A DNA stretch of 59,239 nt, from positions 1 through 59,239 of the forward strand of contig PWNH01000089.1 of the NCBI GenBank assembly GCA_003557905.1, in the 5' to 3' direction. The first letter of the stretch is position 1, and each line of letters begins with the position of its first letter. Under the pieces are notes generated by a model that was not told where the DNA came from, made no database searches, and saw nothing but the letters and a program-made list of their open reading frames with translations. The stretch comes from Methanomassiliicoccaceae archaeon. Lineage in GTDB: Archaea > Thermoplasmatota > Thermoplasmata > Methanomassiliicoccales > Methanomethylophilaceae. Positions 38,399-47,132 of the stretch are shown in pieces. Made by a program: the position numbers and the translations under genes.

Positions 38399-39247
38399 TC
38401 AATCCATCAGAAGGGCGTTTATGACATCAAGGTCATAGATCATGCCCAGTAACCGGTCCTTGTTGTCGCGGATGGGGAGCTGACCGAAGTCGTTCCTCTT
38501 CATTATGCCCGCAGCTTCCGAGACCGAACTCTTCTTGAACAACGTCGACGGATCCTTGACCATAAGGTCGCGGACGAACGCATCCGGCAGGTCCACCTTG
38601 GAGACCTCGTAGAAGAGGGGCATGACGTTCCTCAGGCCCTCCCACGACCATTCGTCCTCGTCAGGCCCTATGCCCAGTTCGGATTTTGCGACCTTGTCCT
38701 TTATCAGAGCCTTGTTGAAAAGATCCCTGTCGGTGATGAGGCCTACGATGTCCCCGTTGGAGTTCAAGACCGGTAAAGCATTCATATTGGTGAGGCGGAA
38801 GACCGTCTGAACGTATTTCAGGGGGTCCCCCTCCCAAAGTGGCACACAGGTCTTTCTTATGAGATTCTCCACCGGAATCTGCAGATTCCTTTTTTTGACC
38901 TCTTTGAGAAGGTCGGTGGGTGTGACTATGCCAACCAACATACCGTCGTCAACCACCGGCAGACGGTGGATGTTGTTATCCACCAGGATGCGGGCGGCCT
39001 CCTCGATTTCGGCATCGGGTCCGATGACCAGGACGTCCTTCTTCATCAGAAGGGACAATTGGTCCTCTTCGGGGTTATTGTAGATGTCCTTACGGGATAT
39101 TATCCCTGCCAGGCGCCCATCGCTAGCCCTGACCACTGGCATTCCGGTTAGGTTGTGCTTGACCATCATGGTCAAGACCTCGCTTCGGCTGCCTGGTACG
39201 ATGGCGACAATTGGGTTACTGACCATCACATCAGAGACTTTTGTCAT
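38399..39247 (-). CDS. Four-CBS-domain protein
   Basis: Repeated CBS motifs TGMPVVRASDGRLAGIISRKDI, HRLPVVDDGMLVGIVTPTDL, NALPVLNSNGDIVGLITDRDL, GQLPIRDNKDRLLGMIYDLDV. Confidence 0.92.
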   Translation of the reverse strand: MTKVSDVMVSNPIVAIVPGSRSEVLTMMVKHNLTGMPVVRASDGRLAGIISRKDIYNNPEEDQLSLLMKKDVLVIGPDAEIEEAARILVDNNIHRLPVVDDGMLVGIVTPTDLLKEVKKRNLQIPVENLIRKTCVPLWEGDPLKYVQTVFRLTNMNALPVLNSNGDIVGLITDRDLFNKALIKDKVAKSELGIGPDEDEWSWEGLRNVMPLFYEVSKVDLPDAFVRDLMVKDPSTLFKKSSVSEAAGIMKRNDFGQLPIRDNKDRLLGMIYDLDVINALLMD

Positions 39248-39696
39248 TAAGCCGCATCCTCCTTGGCTCTGACCACCATAACTGGACAGGATGCGTGGCG
39301 GACAACCTTCTCCGCCACACTGCCCATCATAAGCTTGGAGAGGCCCCCTCTTCCCAGGGTCCCCATCACTATGAGGTCGAAGTCCTTGGATGCATCGATG
39401 ATCTTCTTGACCGGGGATCCCTCATCGATTTTCATTTCGACTTCGACCCCCATCTCTTCTCCCATTCTCTTGACGTAGTCCACAGCTTCCTTGCCCTCGT
39501 CCTCTAGCAGAGAGTATATGCTCAAGGTGGTGGCGTCCATAGGCACGTTTACGAACGCGGTCTGATCTAGGATGTAGTAAGCGCTGACCTTGGCGTCCAG
39601 GGCCTTGGCCAGCATCAGACCCTTCTTGACGGCCTGTTTGGTGTATTCGCTACCGTCGGTGGGTATCATAATTTTCTTGAATGCCATTTTGCCCAT
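39247..39696 (-). CDS. Universal stress protein (UspA family)
   Basis: MIPTDGSEYTKQAVKKGL, MGTLGRGGLSKLMMGSVAEKVVRHASCPVMVVR ATP-binding motif. Confidence 0.95.
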   Translation of the reverse strand: MGKMAFKKIMIPTDGSEYTKQAVKKGLMLAKALDAKVSAYYILDQTAFVNVPMDATTLSIYSLLEDEGKEAVDYVKRMGEEMGVEVEMKIDEGSPVKKIIDASKDFDLIVMGTLGRGGLSKLMMGSVAEKVVRHASCPVMVVRAKEDAA

Positions 39697-39703
39697 CTCC
39701 TCC

Positions 39704-40762
39704 TCATCTTATGCAGACCATGCCCATACCGTTGCCAGAACGGAACAGCAGATCGCATGCCGGTTCGGTTCCCCGGCCCTTATAGACCACCAAGTTGGCG
39801 GCCCTTCCTTCAGTGAACGGTAACTCCGCATCAAGATTTAATAGCTTTCTCGATGAAATGAATGCGGCATCAATCGCCAGACGAGCATCGGAACCTTGGG
39901 ACCTCAGCAGTCTGGCCATCATCTCCATTTCTGCCCTCATGTCCCCATCGGCGTTCATGAAGTTATCGGTCCCGATGCACAGCTCCATACCCGCTTCGAT
40001 CATCCGGGACAACGGAGGGGTCTTGCCCATGAACAGGTTGCTCCGGGGACAGATCACGGTTGGAACCCCCTCTTCACCGACACGGCGCATGTCCACATCC
40101 GTGGCCTCGCACATGTGGACGATGAAAGAGGGCTCCAAGGATAGTATCCTATCTATGTCCTCCCTCCTTCCCTCCGATGCATGCATGGCGAAGGGCACCT
40201 TCTCGCGATGGAGGTGGTCAGCCAACGCATCCAGTTCGGACCTCTCCCAGTCTGAAATGGATGAAATGCCGATTCCATGGGCGATATCGATTATCGAGGA
40301 GACCTCCTCCTCATCGTAGCGGAGGTCCGAAGGCCTCCCCATGATCGTGGCGTGGGGCGGTGGCGACAATCCCGCCAATGCCTCCGTACCCATGATACCG
40401 CCCTCGCGGAAATCTATGAAATGTGAGGTACCGGTGTCCAGCATCATACCTGTCGCGCTAAGGATTGACGATCTCAGCATGTCGCCAGACATCGCGGCGA
40501 GCGCCCGGTGCTTCAAACCATCCGGTGGTGCCACCAGTTCCTCGAGGCTGAGACCGAGGTCCAATGAGACGGCGGCATCACCGACATGAGTGTGACAATT
40601 GACGTAAGAGGGTACAACAATACCCTCAATCGCCGGACGTTCGGGAGATCTGCCGGATCCGGTCTCCACTATGATGCCCCTATCGATGCCCAGGTACCCC
40701 TCTTCGAACGTGGAACCTCTGAGAATCTGACCGGCGATGTATATCACATAAAAACATATCAC
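39704..40762 (-). CDS. Amidohydrolase family protein (cytosine/SAH deaminase-like)
   Basis: IVVPSYVNCHTHVGDA, IVHMCEATDVDM, CPRSNLFMG, CIGTDNFM motifs. Confidence 0.88.
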   Translation of the reverse strand: MICFYVIYIAGQILRGSTFEEGYLGIDRGIIVETGSGRSPERPAIEGIVVPSYVNCHTHVGDAAVSLDLGLSLEELVAPPDGLKHRALAAMSGDMLRSSILSATGMMLDTGTSHFIDFREGGIMGTEALAGLSPPPHATIMGRPSDLRYDEEEVSSIIDIAHGIGISSISDWERSELDALADHLHREKVPFAMHASEGRREDIDRILSLEPSFIVHMCEATDVDMRRVGEEGVPTVICPRSNLFMGKTPPLSRMIEAGMELCIGTDNFMNADGDMRAEMEMMARLLRSQGSDARLAIDAAFISSRKLLNLDAELPFTEGRAANLVVYKGRGTEPACDLLFRSGNGMGMVCIR

Positions 40763-40838
40763 TTACGATTATATATATGGTACCAGTCACTAAAAACCAA
40801 GGAAAAGGTTTATGTCCCCCGTTCCAAATATTCGCAAC

Positions 40839-41120
40839 ATGGAACGGGATGAGAGGCTATACCAGTTGGCCATCAAACGTGTGGAGGAGAAGAGGAGCTT
40901 CTTCATACATCTTGCAGCATACATTCTTGTCAATGGACTGTTCTGGACTGTCTATTTCTGGAACGGCGGCGGTGGATTCCCCTGGCCCGCATTCATATCC
41001 TTCTTTTGGGGAATAGGTTTGGCAGCCCACTTCATCGAGGCGTTCTTCGCCGTCGATGAGTACGACAAGTCCGTAGACAAGGAATACAAAAGGATGCTGG
41101 ATAGGAAGAACGGTCGCTGA
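40839..41120 (+). CDS. 2TM-domain protein
   Basis: RDERLYQLAIKRVEEKRSFFIHLAAYILVNGLFWTVYFW..FWGIGLAAHFIEAF; ATG at 40839 chosen. Confidence 0.8.
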   Translation: MERDERLYQLAIKRVEEKRSFFIHLAAYILVNGLFWTVYFWNGGGGFPWPAFISFFWGIGLAAHFIEAFFAVDEYDKSVDKEYKRMLDRKNGR

Positions 41121-41167
41121 GAAAACGTTAAAATATCATTACTAGGTTTAACCGCTGAGGTTTCAAA

Positions 41168-41335
41168 ATGGTAGTTAAGATAATAGAGGAAGAGTGCGTC
41201 GCCTGCGGCGCCTGCGCCGATGTCTGCCCAGAGGACGCCATAACCGTTGATGATGTCGCTGTTGTCGATGCTGACAAATGCATCGACTGCCTAGCCTGCA
41301 TCGACGAGTGCCCCTCTGACGCTATCACCGAGTGA
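41168..41335 (+). CDS. 2x[4Fe-4S] ferredoxin (55 aa, absent from ORF track)
   Basis: Translated by hand: MVVKIIEEECVACGACADVCPEDAITVDDVAVVDADKCIDCLACIDECPSDAITE*. Confidence 0.96.
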   Translation: MVVKIIEEECVACGACADVCPEDAITVDDVAVVDADKCIDCLACIDECPSDAITE

Positions 41336-41409
41336 TCACGTCGCAGAAAACCACTTAAAAACCCCTCTTTTCACAATTTTTCAAAACATTGCGATCAAGG
41401 GTCGCAGAT

Positions 41410-42345
41410 TCATGCCCAATAGGGCTTCTTGACGAACTTGTAGGCGCTGTTGGCAGCCGTGGCCGCCTCGCCACAGGCGGTTACGATCTGACGGTACTTG
41501 CCGGGATATATCACGACATCACCGCAGCCGAAAACACCGGGACGTGATGTTCTCATGTCGCTGTCAACAATGAGAAGCCCATCGGGATCCAGTTCCAATC
41601 CCCATTCCTTGAGGTCCTCGAGGTCAGGCGTGGTGCCTATGTTGATTATCACGAAGTCGGCAGGCAGGTCAACGAGTTCCCCTCCGCAGTCCACGGTAAC
41701 TGATTCAACCGCGTTCTCGCCATTGATGGAAACAGTGTTGGTCTCCAGAAACCGTCTGACGCCACTCCTGTCCAAAGCCTCCACGACGCTCTCATCAGCA
41801 CGGAAACAGTCACGGCGATGTACCAGGGTGGTATCGGCCACACTATCTGCGATTATGGCCATCTCCAATGCGCTGTTGCCACCTCCGATCATGACCACGT
41901 GCTTATCCACCAGACTGTCCTTCTCAGGGAGGACGTAATCCACGCCCCTTCCGTGGAGACGTTCCTCGCCCGGTACTTCGAGTTTACGTGGTTTGAACAG
42001 CCCCATACCTATGGCGACGATGACTGAACGGGATCGGAACTCCTCCTTTTCCCCTCTGACTATGAAACACCCATCACCTTGCTCTATACGCATGGCACGG
42101 AATGACTCCCGTATCTCACAACCCATTGATTCAGCGTGAGCCATGAGTCTCTCGGAGAGTTTCTTGGCCTGTATCTCCGCGAACCCGGGGTAGTTGTGTA
42201 TCCCTTTGTCAGGGTATAGTGATATCAATTGCCCGCCAGCGGATACAGCATCGAGAATAAGGGTACTCATCTTCCTCGACCTGGTGTAGATCCCCGCGGT
42301 CAGTCCCGCGGGGCCAGCGCCGATTATGATGATGTCCCTAATCAT
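41410..42345 (-). CDS. Thioredoxin reductase-like flavoprotein lacking the CxxC redox motif (TrxR-like ferredoxin-NADP reductase type)
   Basis: IIIIGAGPAGLTAGIY, VVMIGGGNSALEMA, GVFGCGDV; no CATC motif at expected position (YVLPEKDSL). Confidence 0.85.
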   Translation of the reverse strand: MIRDIIIIGAGPAGLTAGIYTRSRKMSTLILDAVSAGGQLISLYPDKGIHNYPGFAEIQAKKLSERLMAHAESMGCEIRESFRAMRIEQGDGCFIVRGEKEEFRSRSVIVAIGMGLFKPRKLEVPGEERLHGRGVDYVLPEKDSLVDKHVVMIGGGNSALEMAIIADSVADTTLVHRRDCFRADESVVEALDRSGVRRFLETNTVSINGENAVESVTVDCGGELVDLPADFVIINIGTTPDLEDLKEWGLELDPDGLLIVDSDMRTSRPGVFGCGDVVIYPGKYRQIVTACGEAATAANSAYKFVKKPYWA

Positions 42346-42352
42346 TGTTCGT

Positions 42353-42389
42353 CCAACCGATACAACATATAATAATTTTATCCGGTTGG
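42353..42389. promoter_or_regulatory. Inverted repeat CCAACCG...CGGTTGG flanking the TATA-like element of the flavoprotein gene
   Basis: 7-bp arms 42353-42359 and 42383-42389 with CATATAATAATTTTAT between. Confidence 0.4.
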
Positions 42390-42488
42390 CACAAGCAACC
42401 TTTCAGCTCCCGATCATTAATGGTTCGGATCCCGTAGTCAGGAAAAGATTAAATCGCCAGCCCCCAATCGAATCCCCGAGGATTGAAA

Positions 42489-43004
42489 ATGTTGTCAACC
42501 AAAATGGAGAAAGGCCTCAACGATCAGATGGTGGCGGAGACCTACTCTGCTTATCTTTATTGGTCGATGGCCGCCTATCTGCACGATCAGGACTATCCGG
42601 GTATGGGTCATTGGATGGAGTGTCAGGCCAAAGAGGAGCTCTCACACGCCGCCAAGATATTCGCCTACATCATGGAAAGGGGCTCCAAGGCCTCCATGGG
42701 CGCCATAGAGGCCCCGCCGTCGGAATGGGATTCCCCACTGCATCTGATGGACAGCGTCCTGGATCATGAGAGGAAGGTCACCGGCATGATTAACGACCTG
42801 GTCGACATAGCCATTGATGAGAAGGACCATGCCACCCATCAGTTCCTCGCCTGGTTCGTAACCGAGCAGGTGGAGGAGGAGAGCACCGTCTCCTCGATAT
42901 TGTCGCGCATGAAGAAGATGGGCGACTACGTGCAGGGTCTGATAATGCTCGACAACGAGCTCGGAACCCGTGTCCCGTTGTACGATATCATACCAAAAAA
43001 GTAA
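42489..43004 (+). CDS. Ferritin-like (nonheme ferritin)
   Basis: NDQMVAETYSAYLYWSMAAYLHDQDYPGMGHWMECQAKEELSHAAKIF; ATG at 42489 chosen over TTG 42483. Confidence 0.95.
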   Translation: MLSTKMEKGLNDQMVAETYSAYLYWSMAAYLHDQDYPGMGHWMECQAKEELSHAAKIFAYIMERGSKASMGAIEAPPSEWDSPLHLMDSVLDHERKVTGMINDLVDIAIDEKDHATHQFLAWFVTEQVEEESTVSSILSRMKKMGDYVQGLIMLDNELGTRVPLYDIIPKK

Positions 43005-43095
43005 GATATTCTTTATAAACATCTTTCTCAATTTTTACCTAGGAAAAAACCGTGTTTTCACAACCATGATATACTAAAGAACAGATAGTATAAAC

Positions 43096-43560
43096 ATGTC
43101 AGACCTGGCAACCAGCCTTGCCTTGGCTTTTGTGATCATTGGCATACTGCTTCTAATAACCGAAGCGGTCAGTCCCGGGACCTTTTTGGTCGTTCCAGGG
43201 ACCGTGCTTCTGATCCTTGGAGCCATAGGACTAGTCTTCCCCGAGATACTTTTGAGCTGGTGGTCCCCATTGATAGCCGGGTTAGTGATGATACCCACAA
43301 CCATTCTCACGATCAAATTCTATCAGAAACTGGGAACTCCGATTCCTCCTACCACGACCGTTTCAACATCCTTAATCGGACGAACTGGCACGGTCACGGT
43401 AAAGGTCATACCTGGTAATTTGAGAGGGAAGGTGAGGGTGGGTAGCGATACCTGGAGCGCCACATCCCAGAGCGAGATCGAGGTAGGAACCAAAGTCAAA
43501 ATCTTTGGCAGTGAAGGCGTCCACATCAAGGTGGAACCGCTGATAGAGGAGGATAATTGA
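43096..43560 (+). CDS. NfeD-like membrane protein
   Basis: TM segments followed by OB-fold-like LIGRTGTVTVKV..VRVGSDTWSATSQSEIEVGTKVKI; paired with SPFH gene. Confidence 0.9.
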   Translation: MSDLATSLALAFVIIGILLLITEAVSPGTFLVVPGTVLLILGAIGLVFPEILLSWWSPLIAGLVMIPTTILTIKFYQKLGTPIPPTTTVSTSLIGRTGTVTVKVIPGNLRGKVRVGSDTWSATSQSEIEVGTKVKIFGSEGVHIKVEPLIEEDN

Positions 43561-43561
43561 A

Positions 43562-44659
43562 ATGGCAGCAGCAATAATAGGCCTGGTCATTTTCATAATA
43601 CTGGCCGTTCTGATCATACTGATAAGCGGTGTGAAGATCGTGCAGCCTTATGAACAGGCCATATATATGAGGTTAGGAAAATACATAAAGACCTTGGACC
43701 AGGGTTTCAACGTCGTTACACCGTTGATAAACGAGGTCGTCAAGCTCGACCTCAGGACCCAGGTCCTGGACGTTCCCCGGCAGGAAGTCATAACCAAGGA
43801 CAACTCGCCAGTCTTCGTGGACGCTATCATCTACATCAAGGTGATCGACCCCGTAAAGTCGTTCTTCGAGGTCACGAACTACCGTACTGCAACACTGTAC
43901 CTCGCCCAGACGACCCTGAGGTCCGTCATCGGCGAGATGGAGCTGGATCAGATATTCTCCAGCAGGGAGAGCATCAACCTCCAGCTCCGTGACACACTTG
44001 ACGAAAGCACTGATAAGTGGGGCGTCAAGGTGGAGGCCGTGGAGATCCGTGAGGTCGACCCCGCCGCTCGTGTCAAGGAGTCCATGGAGGAGCAGACCTC
44101 GGCAGAGAGGAAGAGGCGCGCCGCCATCCTGGAGGCCGACGGTAAGAAGAGGGCCGCCATCCTCGAGGCCGAGGGTAAGAAGAGGGCCCGCATCCTGGAG
44201 GCCGAGGGGCTGCGTCAATCGCAGATACTCGAGGCTGAGGGAGAGAGGACGGCCATCATCCTGCAGTCGCAGGGAGAGGCCCAGAAGTTGCGTATACTGT
44301 CCCTGGGAGCATCCACTTTGGATTCCAAGGCCATAACCGTGCTCTCACTCGACACGCTGCGTGAGCTCGGACAGGGAGAGGCGACCAAGTTCTTCTTCCC
44401 CATGGAGCTGACACGTCTAGCCCAGGGAATGTCCGAGTACATGGGTACCGGCACCTCCGTTCCTGAGAGGCAGGTTTCCAACCTCAAGGACCTGATCGAT
44501 GCCTTGGGACTCCCCGAGGACATGCTGGGTCCAGTGCCCAAGGTCGAGGAGCTACGCACCGAGATGGAGAATCTCAGTGAGAGCTTGGAGGAGGAGATGA
44601 AGGAATCGACTCAGATAGCCATGGCCGCCTCCCGTAAGCTAGAGGAGGAAGCTCAGTAA
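43562..44659 (+). CDS. SPFH/stomatin-like (slipin) protein
   Basis: IVQPYEQAIYMRLGKYIKTLDQGFNVVTPLINEVVKLDLRTQVLDVPRQEVITKDN; downstream of NfeD. Confidence 0.95.
   Translation: MAAAIIGLVIFIILAVLIILISGVKIVQPYEQAIYMRLGKYIKTLDQGFNVVTPLINEVVKLDLRTQVLDVPRQEVITKDNSPVFVDAIIYIKVIDPVKSFFEVTNYRTATLYLAQTTLRSVIGEMELDQIFSSRESINLQLRDTLDESTDKWGVKVEAVEIREVDPAARVKESMEEQTSAERKRRAAILEADGKKRAAILEAEGKKRARILEAEGLRQSQILEAEGERTAIILQSQGEAQKLRILSLGASTLDSKAITVLSLDTLRELGQGEATKFFFPMELTRLAQGMSEYMGTGTSVPERQVSNLKDLIDALGLPEDMLGPVPKVEELRTEMENLSESLEEEMKESTQIAMAASRKLEEEAQ
44114..44278 (+). repeat. Five consecutive 11-residue (33-nt) repeats in SPFH coiled-coil region
   Basis: RRAAILEADGK/KRAAILEAEGK/KRARILEAEGL/RQSQILEAEGE/RTAIILQSQGE. 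Confidence 0.85.
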
Positions 44660-44723
44660 AACCCCTCCCAAACCACTTATCAACCCTTTACCCCATTTTT
44701 CCATTTGATTCAGAGGGCTAGAC

Positions 44724-45356
44724 ATGAGAGATGCCTATATGGACGGTGATGACGACCATTCGAATTTGACAGATGGTTTGGGAGGCAAAGGTCTCAAACC
44801 CTGGTCATTCCATGGCAGGCCCGCACTCTTGGTGATGGATATGCAGTCCTTCTTCACTGATGACTGCTCACCGGCATTCCTGCCTTCAGCACCCACAATC
44901 GTGACAAGGTTACGCAGACTCATCGACGGTTTCCGGTCCGCCGGTCTTCCTGTGATATTCACTGTGCATAAGGACGGGGGAGGTCCGATGGAAAGATGGT
45001 GGGGAAGAGGGATGAACGATGAATGGACCCAGGAATTGGCGCTTCAGCCCCTGGATTCCGAGAGCATTTTGATGAAGGATGTCTACGATGCCTTCCACAA
45101 TGGATCCTTGGGGAGACTGCTGAAAGATATGAAGGTCGAGAGCATCGTCATCGGCGGGGTATGCACACATCTCTGTGTGGAATCGACCGTCCGTTCAGCC
45201 TTCTGCCATGGTTTCCAGGTGATAGTCCCATCAGACGGTACGGCCTGTCATGACCGCGAACACCACCGGGCTTCCCTACTCAACATGTCCCATGGTTTCG
45301 CTCATATCGATTCCAGCGACAACATATTGACCAAGTTGGAGACCATCCATGATTGA
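44724..45356 (+). CDS. Isochorismatase-like cysteine hydrolase
   Basis: ALLVMDMQSFF (Asp), SILMKDVYDAFHN (Lys), GVCTHLCVESTVRSAF (Cys). Confidence 0.92.
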   Translation: MRDAYMDGDDDHSNLTDGLGGKGLKPWSFHGRPALLVMDMQSFFTDDCSPAFLPSAPTIVTRLRRLIDGFRSAGLPVIFTVHKDGGGPMERWWGRGMNDEWTQELALQPLDSESILMKDVYDAFHNGSLGRLLKDMKVESIVIGGVCTHLCVESTVRSAFCHGFQVIVPSDGTACHDREHHRASLLNMSHGFAHIDSSDNILTKLETIHD

Positions 45357-46212
45357 AATGGCCGTGGTCGGTGCTGGACCCGCGGGTATGGCTGCCGCAG
45401 TCCAATGCCGCCGGGCGGGCATAGGGGCGGTGCTATTCGAGAAGGACCGTCTCGGCGGCCTGCTAAGGGAGGCGAATCTGGTCGAGAACTATCTTGGTTT
45501 CCCGGGAGGTATTCCCGGTGATGATTTATGCAACATCTTCCAGGAACATGTGATTGTACAGGGTGTCGAGGTCCGTAGGGAAGAGGTCATGCTGATAGAG
45601 CATGATGGAGAGTCATTCATCCTCGTCACTCCCTTGGGTCAATACCGCTCCAGGATGTTGACGATAGCCACTGGCACACTTCCTGCTGCAGCCAGACTCG
45701 GACTTGGCGCGGATAATCGCAGGGTGTTCGATTCCATAAATCATCTAGCAGGGGTAGAAGGACTCTCGGTGGCGGTGATAGGCGGCGGTGATGCGGCCTA
45801 TGACTACTCATTGCGACTTGCAGAGAAAAACAGTGTGACCATCATAAGCCGTGGGCCGCCAAGATGTCTTCCACTTCTGCAGCAGAGGGCGTTAGACAAT
45901 CCTTCAATCGGTTTCCTGGAAGGCCGGACGGTTTTACGGAGCATAAAAGCCGAGGGTTCTGTTACGTTGGTCATGTCACACAATGGCGAAGAGGAGTCTC
46001 TGGAATTCGATGCTTTGCTGCTTGCAATAGGCAGGGTCCCGAACCTATTGATGATCGGGGACTCATTAACGGGGTCATTAGAATCACTTATGAATAATGG
46101 ATTATTGTATATGGCGGGAGACGTGGTGAACGGGGACCGCAGGCAGGCAGCGATAGCGGCCGCCGATGGGATACGTGCCGCCATGTCGGCTCGGGAGGCG
46201 AAGGAAAGATGA
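45349..46212 (+). CDS. FAD-dependent NAD(P)-disulfide oxidoreductase-like (TrxB-like, no CxxC)
   Basis: MAVVGAGPAGMAAAVQC, VAVIGGGDAAYDYSL, LLYMAGDVVNGDRRQAAIAAADGI; overlaps upstream gene. Confidence 0.9.
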   Translation: MIEMAVVGAGPAGMAAAVQCRRAGIGAVLFEKDRLGGLLREANLVENYLGFPGGIPGDDLCNIFQEHVIVQGVEVRREEVMLIEHDGESFILVTPLGQYRSRMLTIATGTLPAAARLGLGADNRRVFDSINHLAGVEGLSVAVIGGGDAAYDYSLRLAEKNSVTIISRGPPRCLPLLQQRALDNPSIGFLEGRTVLRSIKAEGSVTLVMSHNGEEESLEFDALLLAIGRVPNLLMIGDSLTGSLESLMNNGLLYMAGDVVNGDRRQAAIAAADGIRAAMSAREAKER

Positions 46213-47132
46213 TCAGGCTGCTGGCTTCAACGGGCAGAGAGGACATCGCCAAGGTTTATGTGGCCGAGGGCACCGATGGCAATCGATTGGAATTCGTGGA
46301 ATCGATCCAACCGCCGCTGTCAAGGGATGAGAAATGGGTGTTGATAATATCCACCCTTTACGGGTGTCCGGTCGGTTGCCGTTTCTGCGATGCCGGCGGA
46401 TCATATTCCGGTAAGGTCTCCCGTGAGGACCTTTTGGGACAGTTGGACCACATGGTGCTGTCCCGCTATCCCGATGGCAGGGTCCCATCGAAAAAGTTCA
46501 AGATACAGTTCGCCAGGATGGGGGAGCCGGCCTATAACGACGCCGTGCTTGACGTCATGGAGGAACTCCCATCAAGATATGATTCCGATGGACTGCTGCT
46601 GTCCTTGTCAACAATCGCTCCCAGCGGCCGGGAAAAATTCTTCGACAGACTCCTCGACATCAAACGTGACCGTTACCAAGGTCGTTTCCAATTCCAGTTC
46701 TCGCTCCACACCACCGATGAGGAGAAGAGGAGGTGGCTGATACCCTCGCGTACATGGGGCATGGAGGAGATGGCCGCCTACGGAACGGAAATGCGTCGGG
46801 GGGATGAACGCAAGGTCGTATTGAATTTCGCCATCGGAGATGATATGCCCCTCGATCCCGATGTGCTGCTCCATCATTTCGATCCTCATGATTTCATAAT
46901 CAAATTAACGCCGGTGAATCCCACCTTCCAAGCGATGTCCAACAACATATCATCAAAACTCGACGACAAATCGGTGGCATCCAACCTTGAGCAGGCTGGA
47001 TTCGAGGTCATCGTCAGCATCGGAGAGGAGGAGGAGAACCTCATCGGCAGCAACTGCGGCCAATATCTGAAGGCCTATGAGCAGGGAACGCCTCTGCCCG
47101 GCGGTTACACCTATCCGTTGCAGGACATATGA
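46209..47132 (+). CDS. RlmN/Cfr-like radical SAM enzyme lacking the N-terminal accessory domain
   Basis: YGCPVGCRFCDAGGSYSG (CxxxCxxC), FARMGEPAYND, FIIKLTPVNPT, C-terminal IGSNCGQYL resembling RlmN ACGQL. Confidence 0.88.
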   Translation: MIRLLASTGREDIAKVYVAEGTDGNRLEFVESIQPPLSRDEKWVLIISTLYGCPVGCRFCDAGGSYSGKVSREDLLGQLDHMVLSRYPDGRVPSKKFKIQFARMGEPAYNDAVLDVMEELPSRYDSDGLLLSLSTIAPSGREKFFDRLLDIKRDRYQGRFQFQFSLHTTDEEKRRWLIPSRTWGMEEMAAYGTEMRRGDERKVVLNFAIGDDMPLDPDVLLHHFDPHDFIIKLTPVNPTFQAMSNNISSKLDDKSVASNLEQAGFEVIVSIGEEEENLIGSNCGQYLKAYEQGTPLPGGYTYPLQDI

